64,000 nucleotides of DNA from Lachnospiraceae bacterium. GTDB taxonomy: Bacteria > Bacillota > Clostridia > Lachnospirales > Lachnospiraceae. Positions 1 to 8,510 of this stretch are shown piece after piece (position 1 is the first letter of the stretch; the number at the start of each line of letters is the position of its first letter). The stretch lies in assembly GCA_015057525.1 (NCBI GenBank), contig SVEE01000008.1, positions 62,001 through 126,000 on the forward strand, written 5' to 3'. The position numbers and the translations under genes were made by a program. Below the pieces are notes generated by a model. That model was given only the letters and a program-made list of their open reading frames with translations, ran no database searches and was not told where the DNA came from.

Positions 1-1032
1 GCACTTAAAATTTGGCAATGGTTTAAAGACATCAGTCTTATTGAATATAAGAGAACCTATGACTTATTAGGAATGGAGTTTGATCATTATTTAGGAGAAA
101 GCTTCTATCGCGATAAGACTTCAGATATTGTTAAGAAAATAACTGACGCGAATCTACTTACTGAAAGTGAAGGTGCTAAGATAGTTGATTTAGAAGCATA
201 TGATATGGCACCATGTCTTATCCTTAAGAATGACGGTAGTTCAATTTATGCAACAAGAGATTTAGCAGCTATCTTCTATCGTAAGGAAACACATAACTTT
301 GTTAAATGTATTTATGTTACTGGACAAGAACAGAAATTACATTTTGCTCAGGTGTTCAAGGTGGTTGAGCTTTTAGGAAACGAATGGGCAAAAGATCAGT
401 TAGTTCATATCCCATACGGCTTAGTAAGTCTTGAAGGTGCTAAGCTTTCAACAAGAAGTGGAAACATTATTTACGCAGAGGATATTCTTCTTGAGGCAAT
501 TGCCAAGATTAAGGAAATAATTAACGAGAAAAACCCTGACCTTCCAGACAAGGATGAGACAGCCAAGAAAATCGGTGTTGGTGCTGTATTATTTAACGAT
601 TTATATAATCAGAGAATTAAGGATGTTTCTTTCAAGTGGGAAAAGCTTCTTAACTTTGATGGAGAAACTGGACCTTATGTTCAGTATACTTATGCAAGAT
701 GTGCAAGTATTCTCAGAAAGGTTGATGACTTTGTACCAGGCGAAGCAATCGACTACTCTCTCCTTACTAATCAGGAATCTATGGACTTATTAAAAGAAAT
801 ATCTAGATTCCCTAAAATTGTTAAGGATGCTGCTGACAAATATGAGCCATCAGTTGTTGCAAGATTTTCAGTGGATGTAGCACAGGCATTTAACAAATTC
901 TACAATGCAAATCGCATTAATGTAGAAGAAAAAGATGTACGTGACGCAAGAGTTACATTAGTGCACCTCACTAAGAAAACAATTAAGGATGCTTTACTTC
1001 TTTTGGGAATTGAATGTCCTGAACAAATGTAA
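1..1032 (+). CDS. argS: Arginyl-tRNA synthetase, C-terminal part (5' truncated by window edge)
   Basis: The frame is open from base 1, so the gene begins before the window; the first in-window ATG at 73 is internal. ArgRS charges tRNA-Arg in the cytoplasm. The visible part carries the end of the class I catalytic core with the KMSKS-equivalent loop GAKLSTRSGN (about base 440), followed by an all-helical DALR-type anticodon-binding domain (TYARCASILRK) running to the stop. A strong terminator follows directly, so this is the last gene of its unit. It points toward the parS region. Identification is confident from motif order and the C-terminal domain. Confidence 0.95.
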   Translation, partial: ALKIWQWFKDISLIEYKRTYDLLGMEFDHYLGESFYRDKTSDIVKKITDANLLTESEGAKIVDLEAYDMAPCLILKNDGSSIYATRDLAAIFYRKETHNFVKCIYVTGQEQKLHFAQVFKVVELLGNEWAKDQLVHIPYGLVSLEGAKLSTRSGNIIYAEDILLEAIAKIKEIINEKNPDLPDKDETAKKIGVGAVLFNDLYNQRIKDVSFKWEKLLNFDGETGPYVQYTYARCASILRKVDDFVPGEAIDYSLLTNQESMDLLKEISRFPKIVKDAADKYEPSVVARFSVDVAQAFNKFYNANRINVEEKDVRDARVTLVHLTKKTIKDALLLLGIECPEQM

Positions 1033-1060
1033 AAATCAAAAAGACAAATCAACAAATACA

Positions 1061-1104
1061 AAAAGAAGAAATCACTTATATATTGGGTGATTTCTTCTTT
1101 TTTT
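1061..1104 (+). terminator. Rho-independent terminator of argS
   Basis: A 15-bp stem (1061-1075 with 1087-1101) closes an 11-nt loop and runs into a T-rich tract. It lies 28 bp after the argS stop. Confidence 0.9.
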
Positions 1105-1151
1105 GTGTAAAAGTGTTTAAAATCCCTTGTTTTTTATGGTTTATACGCCAT

Positions 1152-1333
1152 TTATCCATAAGTTATCCACATATAAATGTTTGTGTTGTGAATAACCTAT
1201 ATTGTACTTGTAAACATAAAACTACAATATATATGGTTTTTTGACATAAATCCACAATCTTATACACAAGGTTAAAAAACTTATCAACAGATTTATTAAC
1301 ACTTTTGTGGATTATTCTAAAAAGTTATCCACA
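1152..1333. promoter_or_regulatory. DnaA-box cluster
   Basis: Two perfect TTATCCACA boxes lie at 1163-1171 and 1325-1333. Near matches are TTATCCATA (1152-1160), TTATACACA (1260-1268), TTATCAACA (1281-1289), and the reverse-strand boxes TGTGAATAA (1187-1195) and TGTGGATTA (1306-1314). Seven sites in 180 bp are far more than chance even in AT-rich DNA. Binding by DnaA is inferred from the consensus only. Confidence 0.7.
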
Positions 1334-1341
1334 CCCTTCTA

Positions 1342-1357
1342 TGTTTCACGTGAAACA
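1342..1357. promoter_or_regulatory. parS site 1
   Basis: Perfect 16-bp palindrome TGTTTCACGTGAAACA, matching the Firmicutes ParB/Spo0J recognition consensus. It begins 9 bp after the last DnaA box of the cluster. Confidence 0.93.
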
Positions 1358-1494
1358 TCATACTTTAATCACATTGCATTCAGTTACAAGGAATCTGATT
1401 TTAATTATAATTTATACATATAAGTTATAATTTATTTTAACTAAATAATAATTGCATTTACTTATGAGGAAATATCTATCCTTTTTTACTGGCA

Positions 1495-1510
1495 TGTTTC
1501 ACGTGAAACA
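1495..1510. promoter_or_regulatory. parS site 2
   Basis: Second identical 16-bp ParB recognition palindrome, TGTTTCACGTGAAACA, 153 bp from the first. Confidence 0.93.
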
Positions 1511-1757
1511 TATCTATACCACTTTGTCTTTAACACTAATTTGAATTTTTCTATCATAAATCGCTCAAATATATTCTTATATAATTTTAATTATGTAGAA
1601 AAATCAATCAAAAAAAGGTGCACAATCATTATTATATCCTTCGCAACAAGGAAATTCATCATTAAATATGGAAATAGTACACTTATTATCTTCTATATTT
1701 TACCTTGTTGGGCATGTTAATTCATTTCTACTTAAGAATATACCAACAAAAAGGATA

Positions 1758-1773
1758 TGTTTCACGTGAAACA
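1758..1773. promoter_or_regulatory. parS site 3
   Basis: Third identical 16-bp palindrome. Here the symmetry extends outward by five bases on each side (GGATA...TATCC), giving a 26-bp perfect inverted repeat at 1753-1778. Confidence 0.93.
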
Positions 1774-1952
1774 TATCCTATCACATTATAAACAACATTA
1801 AATAATAATCTAACAAAGAACTTTTAGTTAAAATACATATCAGGCGTTGCAATTTCAAAACGCCACTAATTCATCACAACAACAAACAATATCTGTTGTT
1901 TCACTATTACAATTAGAACCATTACAACAGTTTTGACTTATAGATGTTTTAA

Positions 1953-1968
1953 TGTTTCACGTGAAACA
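1953..1968. promoter_or_regulatory. parS site 4
   Basis: Fourth identical 16-bp ParB recognition palindrome, about 230 bp upstream of parA. Confidence 0.93.
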
Positions 1969-2161
1969 TTCATATTTGATGCAAACCCCTGCAAAACCAG
2001 TATTTCCTTTATTTTTTATAATTTCTTATAGTTTTCTATGTTTTTACAGCCAAATCAAATGAAAAGACTACATACTCTCCATGTTCCCGCGTTAAAATCT
2101 ATATATTGTACTACCTGTTTTTTTACTTCCATATTTAGATATGGCGAAAGATGTCAGTTAG

Positions 2162-2170
2162 TGCTATAAT
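2162..2170 (+). promoter_or_regulatory. Extended -10 promoter of parA
   Basis: TGCTATAAT is a consensus extended -10 (TG-N-TATAAT, hexamer 2165-2170) with no good -35 upstream. Transcription would start near 2177. That leaves a roughly 19-nt leader containing the parA ribosome site and excludes the in-frame ATG at 2151. Confidence 0.65.
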
Positions 2171-2195
2171 GTTGAATACATACGGAGGTTTAATC

Positions 2196-2984
2196 ATGGG
2201 TAGAATTATTGCAGTAGCCAACCAGAAGGGTGGCGTAGGAAAAACTACAACTTCAATTAATCTTGCAGCCTGTCTTGCAGAGAAAGGACAGAAGGTTCTT
2301 GCTGTGGACATGGATCCACAGGGTAATCTTACAAGTGGTTTGGGCGTTGATAAGAATGACCTCCAATATACTATTTACGATGCAATGTGTGAGGAATGTA
2401 ACATCGGCGAATGCATGATTGTACATCCTTTAGGAAGTACTAAATTAAACTTAAGTCTTCTTCCAGCTAACAGAGAGCTGGCAGGTGCAGAGGTTGATTT
2501 TGTGGATGTTGAAAAGCCACAATATATACTAAAGAATTTACTTAAGTCAGTTCGCAAGAATTTTGACTTCATTATTATAGATTGCCCACCTGCGTTGGGT
2601 ATATTAACTGTTAACTCCATGACAGCAGCAGATACTGTGCTTGTTCCAATACAGTGTGAGTTTTTCGCATTGGATGGACTTTCCCAACTTATCTACACTA
2701 TAGATTTAATTAAGAAAAAGCTTAATAAAGCTCTTGAGATTGAAGGTGTTGTATTCACTATGTACGATGCAAGAACTAATCTTTCTCTTGAAGTTGTTGA
2801 GAACGTAAAAAATAATCTCGACCAATTTATATATAAGACGATTATCCCTAGAAACGTAAGATTAGCAGAAGCTCCTAGTTTTGGTCTTCCTATTAATTTA
2901 TATGACGGCAGGTCATCAGGTGCTCAAGGTTATAGGGATTTAGCAGAAGAAGTAATTAACAATAAACTTTATGCAAACTTATAA
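2196..2984 (+). CDS. parA: Chromosome-partitioning ATPase ParA/Soj
   Basis: 262 aa. ParA-type P-loop ATPase that works with ParB-parS in origin segregation and, in Bacillus (Soj), in control of DnaA. The deviant Walker A KGGVGKTT sits at residues 11-18 with the signature lysine at 11; DMDPQGN (Walker A' region) and IIIDCPPALG (Walker B) follow. I chose the ATG at 2196 because GGAGG lies 8 bp upstream and the promoter overlaps the earlier ATG at 2151. Length is normal for the chromosomal form, without the N-terminal HTH of plasmid ParA. parB follows after 57 bp. Confidence 0.95.
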   Translation: MGRIIAVANQKGGVGKTTTSINLAACLAEKGQKVLAVDMDPQGNLTSGLGVDKNDLQYTIYDAMCEECNIGECMIVHPLGSTKLNLSLLPANRELAGAEVDFVDVEKPQYILKNLLKSVRKNFDFIIIDCPPALGILTVNSMTAADTVLVPIQCEFFALDGLSQLIYTIDLIKKKLNKALEIEGVVFTMYDARTNLSLEVVENVKNNLDQFIYKTIIPRNVRLAEAPSFGLPINLYDGRSSGAQGYRDLAEEVINNKLYANL

Positions 2985-3041
2985 CTTTTCGTTTTTTTAA
3001 TTAAAATATTACTAGTGTTTTGCACATTAAGGAGGATAATT

Positions 3042-3965
3042 ATGGCACCAAAGAGAGGGTTAGGCAGAGGGCTTGACAATCTTATACCAACAGACGATGG
3101 AGGCTCATCAAGCAAAGCTTCTGCCACTAAGACTATTGTTACTAAAACAGAAGTCAAAGAAGTGATTAAAAAGGTTGAACAGACCTTAAATATAAATCGA
3201 ATTGAACCTAACAAGAATCAGCCAAGAAAACATTTCGACGAGGATGCATTGGCAGAACTTGCAGATTCCATTAAGCAGTTCGGCGTTATCGAGCCACTTG
3301 TAGTTGTCAAAAGAAAAGGCTACTACGAGCTTATTGCAGGAGAGAGAAGATGGAGAGCAGCAAGACTTGCAGGTTTAAAGGAAGTTCCTGTTGTAATCAA
3401 GGATTATAATGAACAGGAAATTGTTGAGATTGCACTTATAGAAAACATTCAACGTGAAGACCTTAATCCTATTGAAGAGGCTCATGCTTATGAAAGACTC
3501 ATTAAGGAATTCAACCTTAAACAGGATGAGGTTGCTGACAGAGTTTCAAAGAGTAGAACTACAATCACTAACTCATTAAGATTATTAAAGTTAACTGATA
3601 AGGTTCAGCAAATGCTTATTGATGACATGCTCTCAACAGGACATGTAAGAGCACTTATTAGTATTGATGATCCTGAGCTTCAGTATAATGCTGCCATGTA
3701 CATTTTTGATAAGAAGCTTAGTGTTAGAGAAACAGAAAGCTATGTTAAGAAGCTTTTAACAGAGAAGAAGAATGTTGCAACTGAGGAAGTGGCCGCAACA
3801 GATTATTCCTTCTTATATAAAGAAATCGAAGAACGTCTTAAGGATGTTTTAGGTACAAAGGCTGTAATTAAAGCCAAGGGTAAAAACAAAGGTAAAATTG
3901 AAATTGAATATTATTCAGAGGACGATTTAGATAGAATTACCCATATGCTGTACAATATAAGATAA
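3042..3965 (+). CDS. parB: Chromosome-partitioning protein ParB/Spo0J
   Basis: 307 aa. ParB binds parS and spreads as a CTP-dependent clamp, loading condensin and stimulating ParA. N-terminal MAPKRGLGRGLDNLIP is the usual ParA-contact tail. The CTP-binding domain carries GERRWRA (about residue 107) and ENIQREDLNPIEEA. The HTH region follows (DEVADRVSKSRTTITN), then a C-terminal dimerisation segment. The start at 3042 has AAGGAGG 7 bp upstream; the ORF opens earlier at 3015 but lacks a ribosome site there. Its likely targets are the four parS sites at 1.34-1.97 kb. Confidence 0.95.
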   Translation: MAPKRGLGRGLDNLIPTDDGGSSSKASATKTIVTKTEVKEVIKKVEQTLNINRIEPNKNQPRKHFDEDALAELADSIKQFGVIEPLVVVKRKGYYELIAGERRWRAARLAGLKEVPVVIKDYNEQEIVEIALIENIQREDLNPIEEAHAYERLIKEFNLKQDEVADRVSKSRTTITNSLRLLKLTDKVQQMLIDDMLSTGHVRALISIDDPELQYNAAMYIFDKKLSVRETESYVKKLLTEKKNVATEEVAATDYSFLYKEIEERLKDVLGTKAVIKAKGKNKGKIEIEYYSEDDLDRITHMLYNIR

Positions 3966-3981
3966 TGAAAGAGGTAACTCC

Positions 3982-4545
3982 ATGGATAGTACAATCTTGG
4001 GTATAGATTTAAAAACAATAGTAACCGTTCTATTAGTTGCTGTTGTTGTACTTATCATTTTGTTGTTTTTCATAATATACAAGATGAACATTATGAGTCG
4101 CAAGTACAACGCACTTATGAGCGGTAAAAAAGGTGCTGACCTTGAAAAAATTATTCGTATTCGTTTCAAGGAAATGGACCAGGTTAAGGCAAATGCAAAG
4201 AGAGTAACCAAAGAGCATAAGGATATTAAAAAGCATTTGGATTCCTGCTACAACAAGTTCGGTCTTGTTAAGTATGACGCTTTCAATGAGATGGCAGGCA
4301 AACTAAGCTTCGCCGTAGCTCTTCTCAATAATGAAAACACAGGTTTTATCCTCAATGCTATGCATTCTAGAGAGGGTTGTTACACCTATGCTAAAGAAAT
4401 AATTAAAGGTGAATCCTACATTCCTCTTTCAGACGAGGAGAAGGAAGCTCTTGAACGTGCCAAGACACTTGAAGAGGAAATTGAAGATTTAACTAAAGAA
4501 GCAGAAACAGATTTGGAAGAAGAAGAAATCAGCTTCGACCTTTAG
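3982..4545 (+). CDS. DUF4446 family membrane protein
   Basis: 187 aa, function unknown. A single hydrophobic segment at about residues 9-33 anchors a cytoplasmic coiled-coil/globular part. The conserved middle (YDAFNEMAGKLSFAVALL, then LNNENTGFILNAMHSREG) is what I recall for DUF4446, a family often found right after parB in Clostridia. The C-terminus is very acidic. It starts 16 bp after parB with an AGAGGTAAC ribosome site and is probably co-transcribed with parAB and serS. Confidence 0.8.
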   Translation: MDSTILGIDLKTIVTVLLVAVVVLIILLFFIIYKMNIMSRKYNALMSGKKGADLEKIIRIRFKEMDQVKANAKRVTKEHKDIKKHLDSCYNKFGLVKYDAFNEMAGKLSFAVALLNNENTGFILNAMHSREGCYTYAKEIIKGESYIPLSDEEKEALERAKTLEEEIEDLTKEAETDLEEEEISFDL

Positions 4546-4594
4546 TTTAATTTTAAACTATATATAAACTTTCAGATTAAAGGAGTATAAAAAT

Positions 4595-5872
4595 ATGTTA
4601 GACATTAAATTTGTGAGAGAGAATCCTGACATTGTTAAGGAGAACATCAAGAAAAAATTTCAGGACAGTAAGCTTCCTCTTGTTGATGAAGTTATTGAAT
4701 TAGATAAGAAGGCAAGAGAAATTCAGCAGGAAGCTGATGAGCTTCGTGCTAAGAAAAACAGTATTGCTAAACAGATTGGTGCTCTTATGGCACAGGGCAA
4801 GAAGGATGAAGCTGAAGAAGTTAAAAAGGAAGTTGCTAAGAACGCAGCTCGTCTTGCAGAGTTAGAAAAAATCGAACCTGAAGTGAGAGAGCAGTTAAAG
4901 AGTAAGATGATGATTATTCCAAATATCATTGACCCAACTGTTCCTATCGGCAAGGATGATTCTGAAAATGTTGAGTTAGAAAAGTTCGGCGAGCCACTTA
5001 CACCTGATTTTGAAGTTCCTTATCACACAGATATTATGGAAAAAGTTAATGGTATTGATCTTGAAAGTGCAAGAAAAGTTGCAGGTAACGGTTTCTACTA
5101 TCTCATGGGAGATATTGCAAGACTTCACTCAGCTATTATTTCATACGCAAGAGATTTTATGATTGATAGAGGATTCACTTACTGCATTCCTCCTTTCATG
5201 ATTAGAAGTAACGTTGTTACAGGTGTTATGAGTTTTGCAGAGATGGATGCCATGATGTACAAGATTGAAGGTGAAGATTTATACCTTATTGGTACAAGCG
5301 AGCATTCTATGATTGGTAAATTTATTGACACAATGAATCCAGAAGAAAATCTTCCTTATACTCTTACTAGCTACTCACCTTGTTTCAGAAAAGAAAAAGG
5401 TGCCCACGGTATAGAGGAAAGAGGTGTTTATAGAATTCATCAGTTTGAGAAGCAGGAAATGATAGTTGTTTGTAAGCCAGAGGAAAGTCCAATGTGGTTT
5501 GAAAAGCTCTGGAAGAACACAGTTGATTTATTCCGCACTATGGATATTCCTGTTAGAACTATCGAATGCTGTTCAGGTGATTTAGCAGACCTTAAAGTTA
5601 AGTCATTTGACGTTGAAGCTTGGTCTCCAAGACAGCAAAAATACTTTGAGGTTGGAAGCTGTTCTAACTTAGGTGATGCTCAGGCAAGAAGACTTGGCAT
5701 TAGAGTTAAGGGTAAAGACGGAAAATATTTTGCTCACACATTAAACAACACTGTTGTTGCTCCTCCTCGTATGCTTATTGCATTCCTCGAGAACAACTTG
5801 AACGAGGATGGTTCAATTAACATTCCTGAAGTTTTACAGCCATACATGGGTGGAAAAACTGTTATTAAATAA
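4595..5872 (+). CDS. serS: Seryl-tRNA synthetase
   Basis: 425 aa, the normal bacterial length. Class II enzyme charging tRNA-Ser. The N-terminal long coiled-coil arm (about residues 30-105, K/E/A-rich) grips the tRNA variable arm. Motif 2 is seen as FRKEKGAHGIEERGVYR with HQFEKQE, and motif 3 as LNNTVVAPPRMLIAFLEN near the C-terminus. Ribosome site AAAGGAG. There is no T-box leader in the 49-bp gap upstream, so expression probably follows the par operon. Confidence 0.96.
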   Translation: MLDIKFVRENPDIVKENIKKKFQDSKLPLVDEVIELDKKAREIQQEADELRAKKNSIAKQIGALMAQGKKDEAEEVKKEVAKNAARLAELEKIEPEVREQLKSKMMIIPNIIDPTVPIGKDDSENVELEKFGEPLTPDFEVPYHTDIMEKVNGIDLESARKVAGNGFYYLMGDIARLHSAIISYARDFMIDRGFTYCIPPFMIRSNVVTGVMSFAEMDAMMYKIEGEDLYLIGTSEHSMIGKFIDTMNPEENLPYTLTSYSPCFRKEKGAHGIEERGVYRIHQFEKQEMIVVCKPEESPMWFEKLWKNTVDLFRTMDIPVRTIECCSGDLADLKVKSFDVEAWSPRQQKYFEVGSCSNLGDAQARRLGIRVKGKDGKYFAHTLNNTVVAPPRMLIAFLENNLNEDGSINIPEVLQPYMGGKTVIK

Positions 5873-5884
5873 TTTTGATTTTTT

Positions 5885-5926
5885 CTATGTACCACCCAGC
5901 TAGTCTGAAGTGGTACATAGGTTTTT
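5885..5926 (+). terminator. Hairpin terminator or attenuator after serS
   Basis: A perfect 11-bp stem (5885-5895 with 5910-5920) and a 14-nt loop are followed by a short GTTTTTA run. The T-run is weak and the next gene's ribosome site follows at once, so it may act as a partial terminator. Confidence 0.6.
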
Positions 5927-5938
5927 ATGGGAGATATT

Positions 5939-6814
5939 ATGCATACATTTTTAAGAGCCGTTGGATTTAGCAAATACAAATCCAGAAAACAACTTGAAAA
6001 AGTATATCGTGCAATCCTTAACAGTCCTAATCGCAAAATTGTCACCTCAATAAGCGTGGACACTTCGCTGATTCAGTTCGAAAAGGATTTTGGTGACTCT
6101 ATTGGATTATGCCTAATTGGCGAATACGATATTAATAGCGCTCTTTCTATTGAGCATTGTTTTCCATACATCAAGGGTGATTCCTATATGCAATTTGACA
6201 GAATTGCCTTAAGCAAAAAAAGTGATACGGAATCTTATCTAGGAGCTTGTGACGATTACTCACTTGATGAACCTGTCGTTTTTTATCTCCAAAATATAGC
6301 TGATTATGCAAAGTCCAAATGGTTTAATTACTCTAACAGAAGTTTCAACGAAATCAAACTTTCTGCATTGTCAGTTAGTGGAACAATTATCCTTGGTATT
6401 AACAAAGATGTGAAACAGCCAAGCTTTGGGTCACAGCTAAAAAAGATACACGATAGTTTTGCCGGGGGACCTTCTAGCGAAGGTTTGGAGGATTTAGAGA
6501 ACCTAACTTTAGATCACTTGGAAGCTGCAGCACATATTGCAAGCAGAATAAGAAAGGAAGATTTACTTTCAATTATTGACACTTCTCTTATTCCTACCGG
6601 ATTTGAATTTGATCATTATTTGGTTGTTGGTACTATTCTCAAAGTTACAGAAGCCACTAACCATTTTACAGGTGAGTTGGTTTACAACTTACTCATAGAG
6701 GCAACTGATTTTATTATTAACGTTGCAATAAACAGCCTGGACCTTCAAGGTGAACCTAAGGAAGGACGACGTTTCCGCGGAGAAATCTGGTTACAGGGAC
6801 ATGTGAAAATATAA
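5939..6814 (+). CDS. DUF3881-like protein of unknown function
   Basis: 291 aa, no signal peptide and no membrane segment. The opening MHTFLRAVGFSKYKSRKQLE resembles the DUF3881 family that I associate with Lachnospiraceae, including its position after serS. No catalytic motif is visible. I chose the ATG at 5939 because GGGAG lies 7 bp upstream; an in-frame ATG at 5927 falls within that site. It sits between the serS hairpin and the secreted protein gene at 6838 (23-bp gap). The family name is from recall only. Confidence 0.65.
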   Translation: MHTFLRAVGFSKYKSRKQLEKVYRAILNSPNRKIVTSISVDTSLIQFEKDFGDSIGLCLIGEYDINSALSIEHCFPYIKGDSYMQFDRIALSKKSDTESYLGACDDYSLDEPVVFYLQNIADYAKSKWFNYSNRSFNEIKLSALSVSGTIILGINKDVKQPSFGSQLKKIHDSFAGGPSSEGLEDLENLTLDHLEAAAHIASRIRKEDLLSIIDTSLIPTGFEFDHYLVVGTILKVTEATNHFTGELVYNLLIEATDFIINVAINSLDLQGEPKEGRRFRGEIWLQGHVKI

Positions 6815-6837
6815 TTTTATAAAAGGTTATTAGTCGG

Positions 6838-8310
6838 ATGAATTCTCTTATTTCAAAATTTATTAAAATTTTATATGTTTTAGCTTTTATCTCTGTTGCA
6901 TTTGTTGTTCCAACTGCAAATGCCCAAGAGAATACTTCTGATGAAGCATCTCCTAATGCTCATTATGATATAACTAAGAATGGGGGCACATGGGATGGTG
7001 TGAATTATATTCTAGACGGAACAATTATTAGAAACGCTTTTTTCTGTGATGGAACCTACACCTATTATCTTCAATGGGATGGAACTCCTATGAAAAATAG
7101 ATTAACCTACCATCCTGACGGAGAGCATTTAATCTATTTTGACGAAAATGGACATGAACTTTTTAATACTTTTCAATATTGTGATGATGTAGGATATACT
7201 TGTTATTTTGACACCAACGGATACATGTACAAAGATCAAGTTACTTTCGTGGATTCAGATCCCTATTATCTAGATCACACTGGAAGAATGAAACAAAATG
7301 AATATTTTTGTTTTGATAACGGAGTAGACTATGGTTATGCCAACGAGGATGGTGTCCTTAAACATAATGGATTTGATACAAATCTATTTGGTCAAACTGT
7401 TTTTTATCACTGGAATGGCATGATTGCCCGAGGACTTATTACAGATGGAGAATGGTTCTACGATATGGATATAACAGATGGTCATCTTGTAGGTAAATTT
7501 CATTACTCAGTGTTACCTCAATGGACCATTACTCAATACAGTAGTCAAAACAATCTTCAACATATGTTTTATACTATAGAGGACGATGAAAATAATTTAA
7601 TTATTATCGATGGCGGTTGGGAAGATAATGCAACTCTTGTTAGACAGGTTATTGCTACACACAATAATCATGTAAGTGCGTGGATAATCACCCATCCTCA
7701 CCCTGATCACGTAGGAGCTTTCAACAGCATTATCACTGATTCAGAAATTACTGTTGATTCCATATACGCTGTGCCAGTAAATCAATCAAGATACGAGGAA
7801 ACTGCCCTAGATTATGACGGCATTTATGCATATTATAAATGGTTGGAAGTAACCAAAAACCTAACCAACATTCATTATGTACAGGAGAACGACTCCTTCA
7901 CATGCTTGAACTTGACCTTTACTATTTTGCATGCTTGGGATGAAAATATTGATAAGCTAGACCATCACCTATTAAACAATGGTTCCATGTGTTTTACAGT
8001 TAAAGGCAATTTAAACAGTATGCTGTTTTGTGCCGATATTCAAGCAGATGTTCAACAAAATATCATAGATAACCACCTAACAGAATTGGACGTTGACTAT
8101 GTTCAATTGGCACATCATGGCAATTGGGGTGTTACAACAGATTTCTATAATTACACATCCCCTATATCCGTATTCTTTGATTGTCCAACCCATATGTTAG
8201 ACCCATTAAGTAATACCTATGACGCAGGCACTTTGCTTGAATATTTTATGTCTCGTGGTCACACTGTGTATACCTTTGAAAACACCTGCAATAGCATTAT
8301 TTTTAGATAA
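6838..8310 (+). CDS. Secreted protein: repeat-type binding module fused to a metallo-beta-lactamase-fold hydrolase
   Basis: 490 aa. Residues 1-29 form a signal peptide ending ANA-QE. Residues about 42-230 are aromatic/Gly/Asp-rich segments resembling degenerate cell-wall-binding (choline-binding-like) repeats, e.g. YYLQWDGTPMKN, YHWNGMIARG, GEWFYDMD. From about 235 follows an MBL-fold domain: IIDGGW, the zinc motif THPHPDHVGAF (HxHxDH), FCADIQ and LAHHGNW. The HxHxDH with a later single His resembles ComEC-type MBL domains. The substrate is unknown. The N-terminal half is closely similar to the protein at 15571, which has a different C-terminus. The ribosome site is weak. Confidence 0.75.
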   Translation: MNSLISKFIKILYVLAFISVAFVVPTANAQENTSDEASPNAHYDITKNGGTWDGVNYILDGTIIRNAFFCDGTYTYYLQWDGTPMKNRLTYHPDGEHLIYFDENGHELFNTFQYCDDVGYTCYFDTNGYMYKDQVTFVDSDPYYLDHTGRMKQNEYFCFDNGVDYGYANEDGVLKHNGFDTNLFGQTVFYHWNGMIARGLITDGEWFYDMDITDGHLVGKFHYSVLPQWTITQYSSQNNLQHMFYTIEDDENNLIIIDGGWEDNATLVRQVIATHNNHVSAWIITHPHPDHVGAFNSIITDSEITVDSIYAVPVNQSRYEETALDYDGIYAYYKWLEVTKNLTNIHYVQENDSFTCLNLTFTILHAWDENIDKLDHHLLNNGSMCFTVKGNLNSMLFCADIQADVQQNIIDNHLTELDVDYVQLAHHGNWGVTTDFYNYTSPISVFFDCPTHMLDPLSNTYDAGTLLEYFMSRGHTVYTFENTCNSIIFR

Positions 8311-8327
8311 ATAAGCGTTTATTTATA

Positions 8328-8356
8328 TTTACTTATTTTTAAGAATGCTATACAAT
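8328..8356 (+). promoter_or_regulatory. Putative promoter of tRNA-Arg
   Basis: TTTACT (8328-8333), 17-bp spacer, TACAAT (8351-8356). Predicted start is near 8363, 13 bp before the tRNA. Confidence 0.5.
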
Positions 8357-8375
8357 ATGTTAGTGTTCTTAATAT

Positions 8376-8449
8376 GTTTCCGTAGCTCAGCAGGATAGAG
8401 CAACCGCCTCCTAAGCGGTAGGTCGGGCGTTCGAATCGCCTCGGGAACA
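8376..8449 (+). tRNA. tRNA-Arg (CCT)
   Basis: 74-nt cloverleaf. The acceptor stem GTTTCCG pairs with CGGGAAC (one G-U). The anticodon stem ACCGC/GCGGT closes the loop CTCCTAA with anticodon CCT at 8410-8412, reading AGG. The T-arm contains GTTCGAATC. CCA is not encoded. A terminator follows. Confidence 0.93.
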
Positions 8450-8459
8450 CTTATTTTTC

Positions 8460-8494
8460 TAACAGGAGTTTGCAAAGCAAACTCTCTGTTTTTA
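8460..8494 (+). terminator. Terminator after tRNA-Arg
   Basis: Stem arms AACAGGAGTTTGC and GCAAACTCTCTGTT with a 3-nt loop, followed by TTTTTA, directly after the tRNA. Confidence 0.8.
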
Positions 8495-8510
8495 TATTTA
8501 GGAGGTAATT

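Larger units (their letters stand above)
1105..2160. other. Long AT-rich non-coding region with DnaA boxes and parS sites
   Basis: About 1.05 kb without a credible ORF. The left third holds a cluster of DnaA-box-like 9-mers. Four identical parS palindromes are spread over the rest. The parA promoter lies just past the right edge. Between these sites I see only AT-rich sequence with short, weak inverted repeats. The mix of DnaA boxes, AT-rich DNA and parS is origin-like, although dnaA itself is 20 kb away. Confidence 0.75.

Noticed and set aside
2151..2195. N-terminal extension of ParA from the ATG at 2151
   Set aside because: The -10 of the promoter and the ribosome site lie within this extension, and ParA proteins normally begin at MGRIIAVANQKGG.
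5734..6063. 109-aa minus-strand ORF across the serS/DUF3881 junction
   Set aside because: Antisense to two real genes and to the hairpin between them, without start signals.
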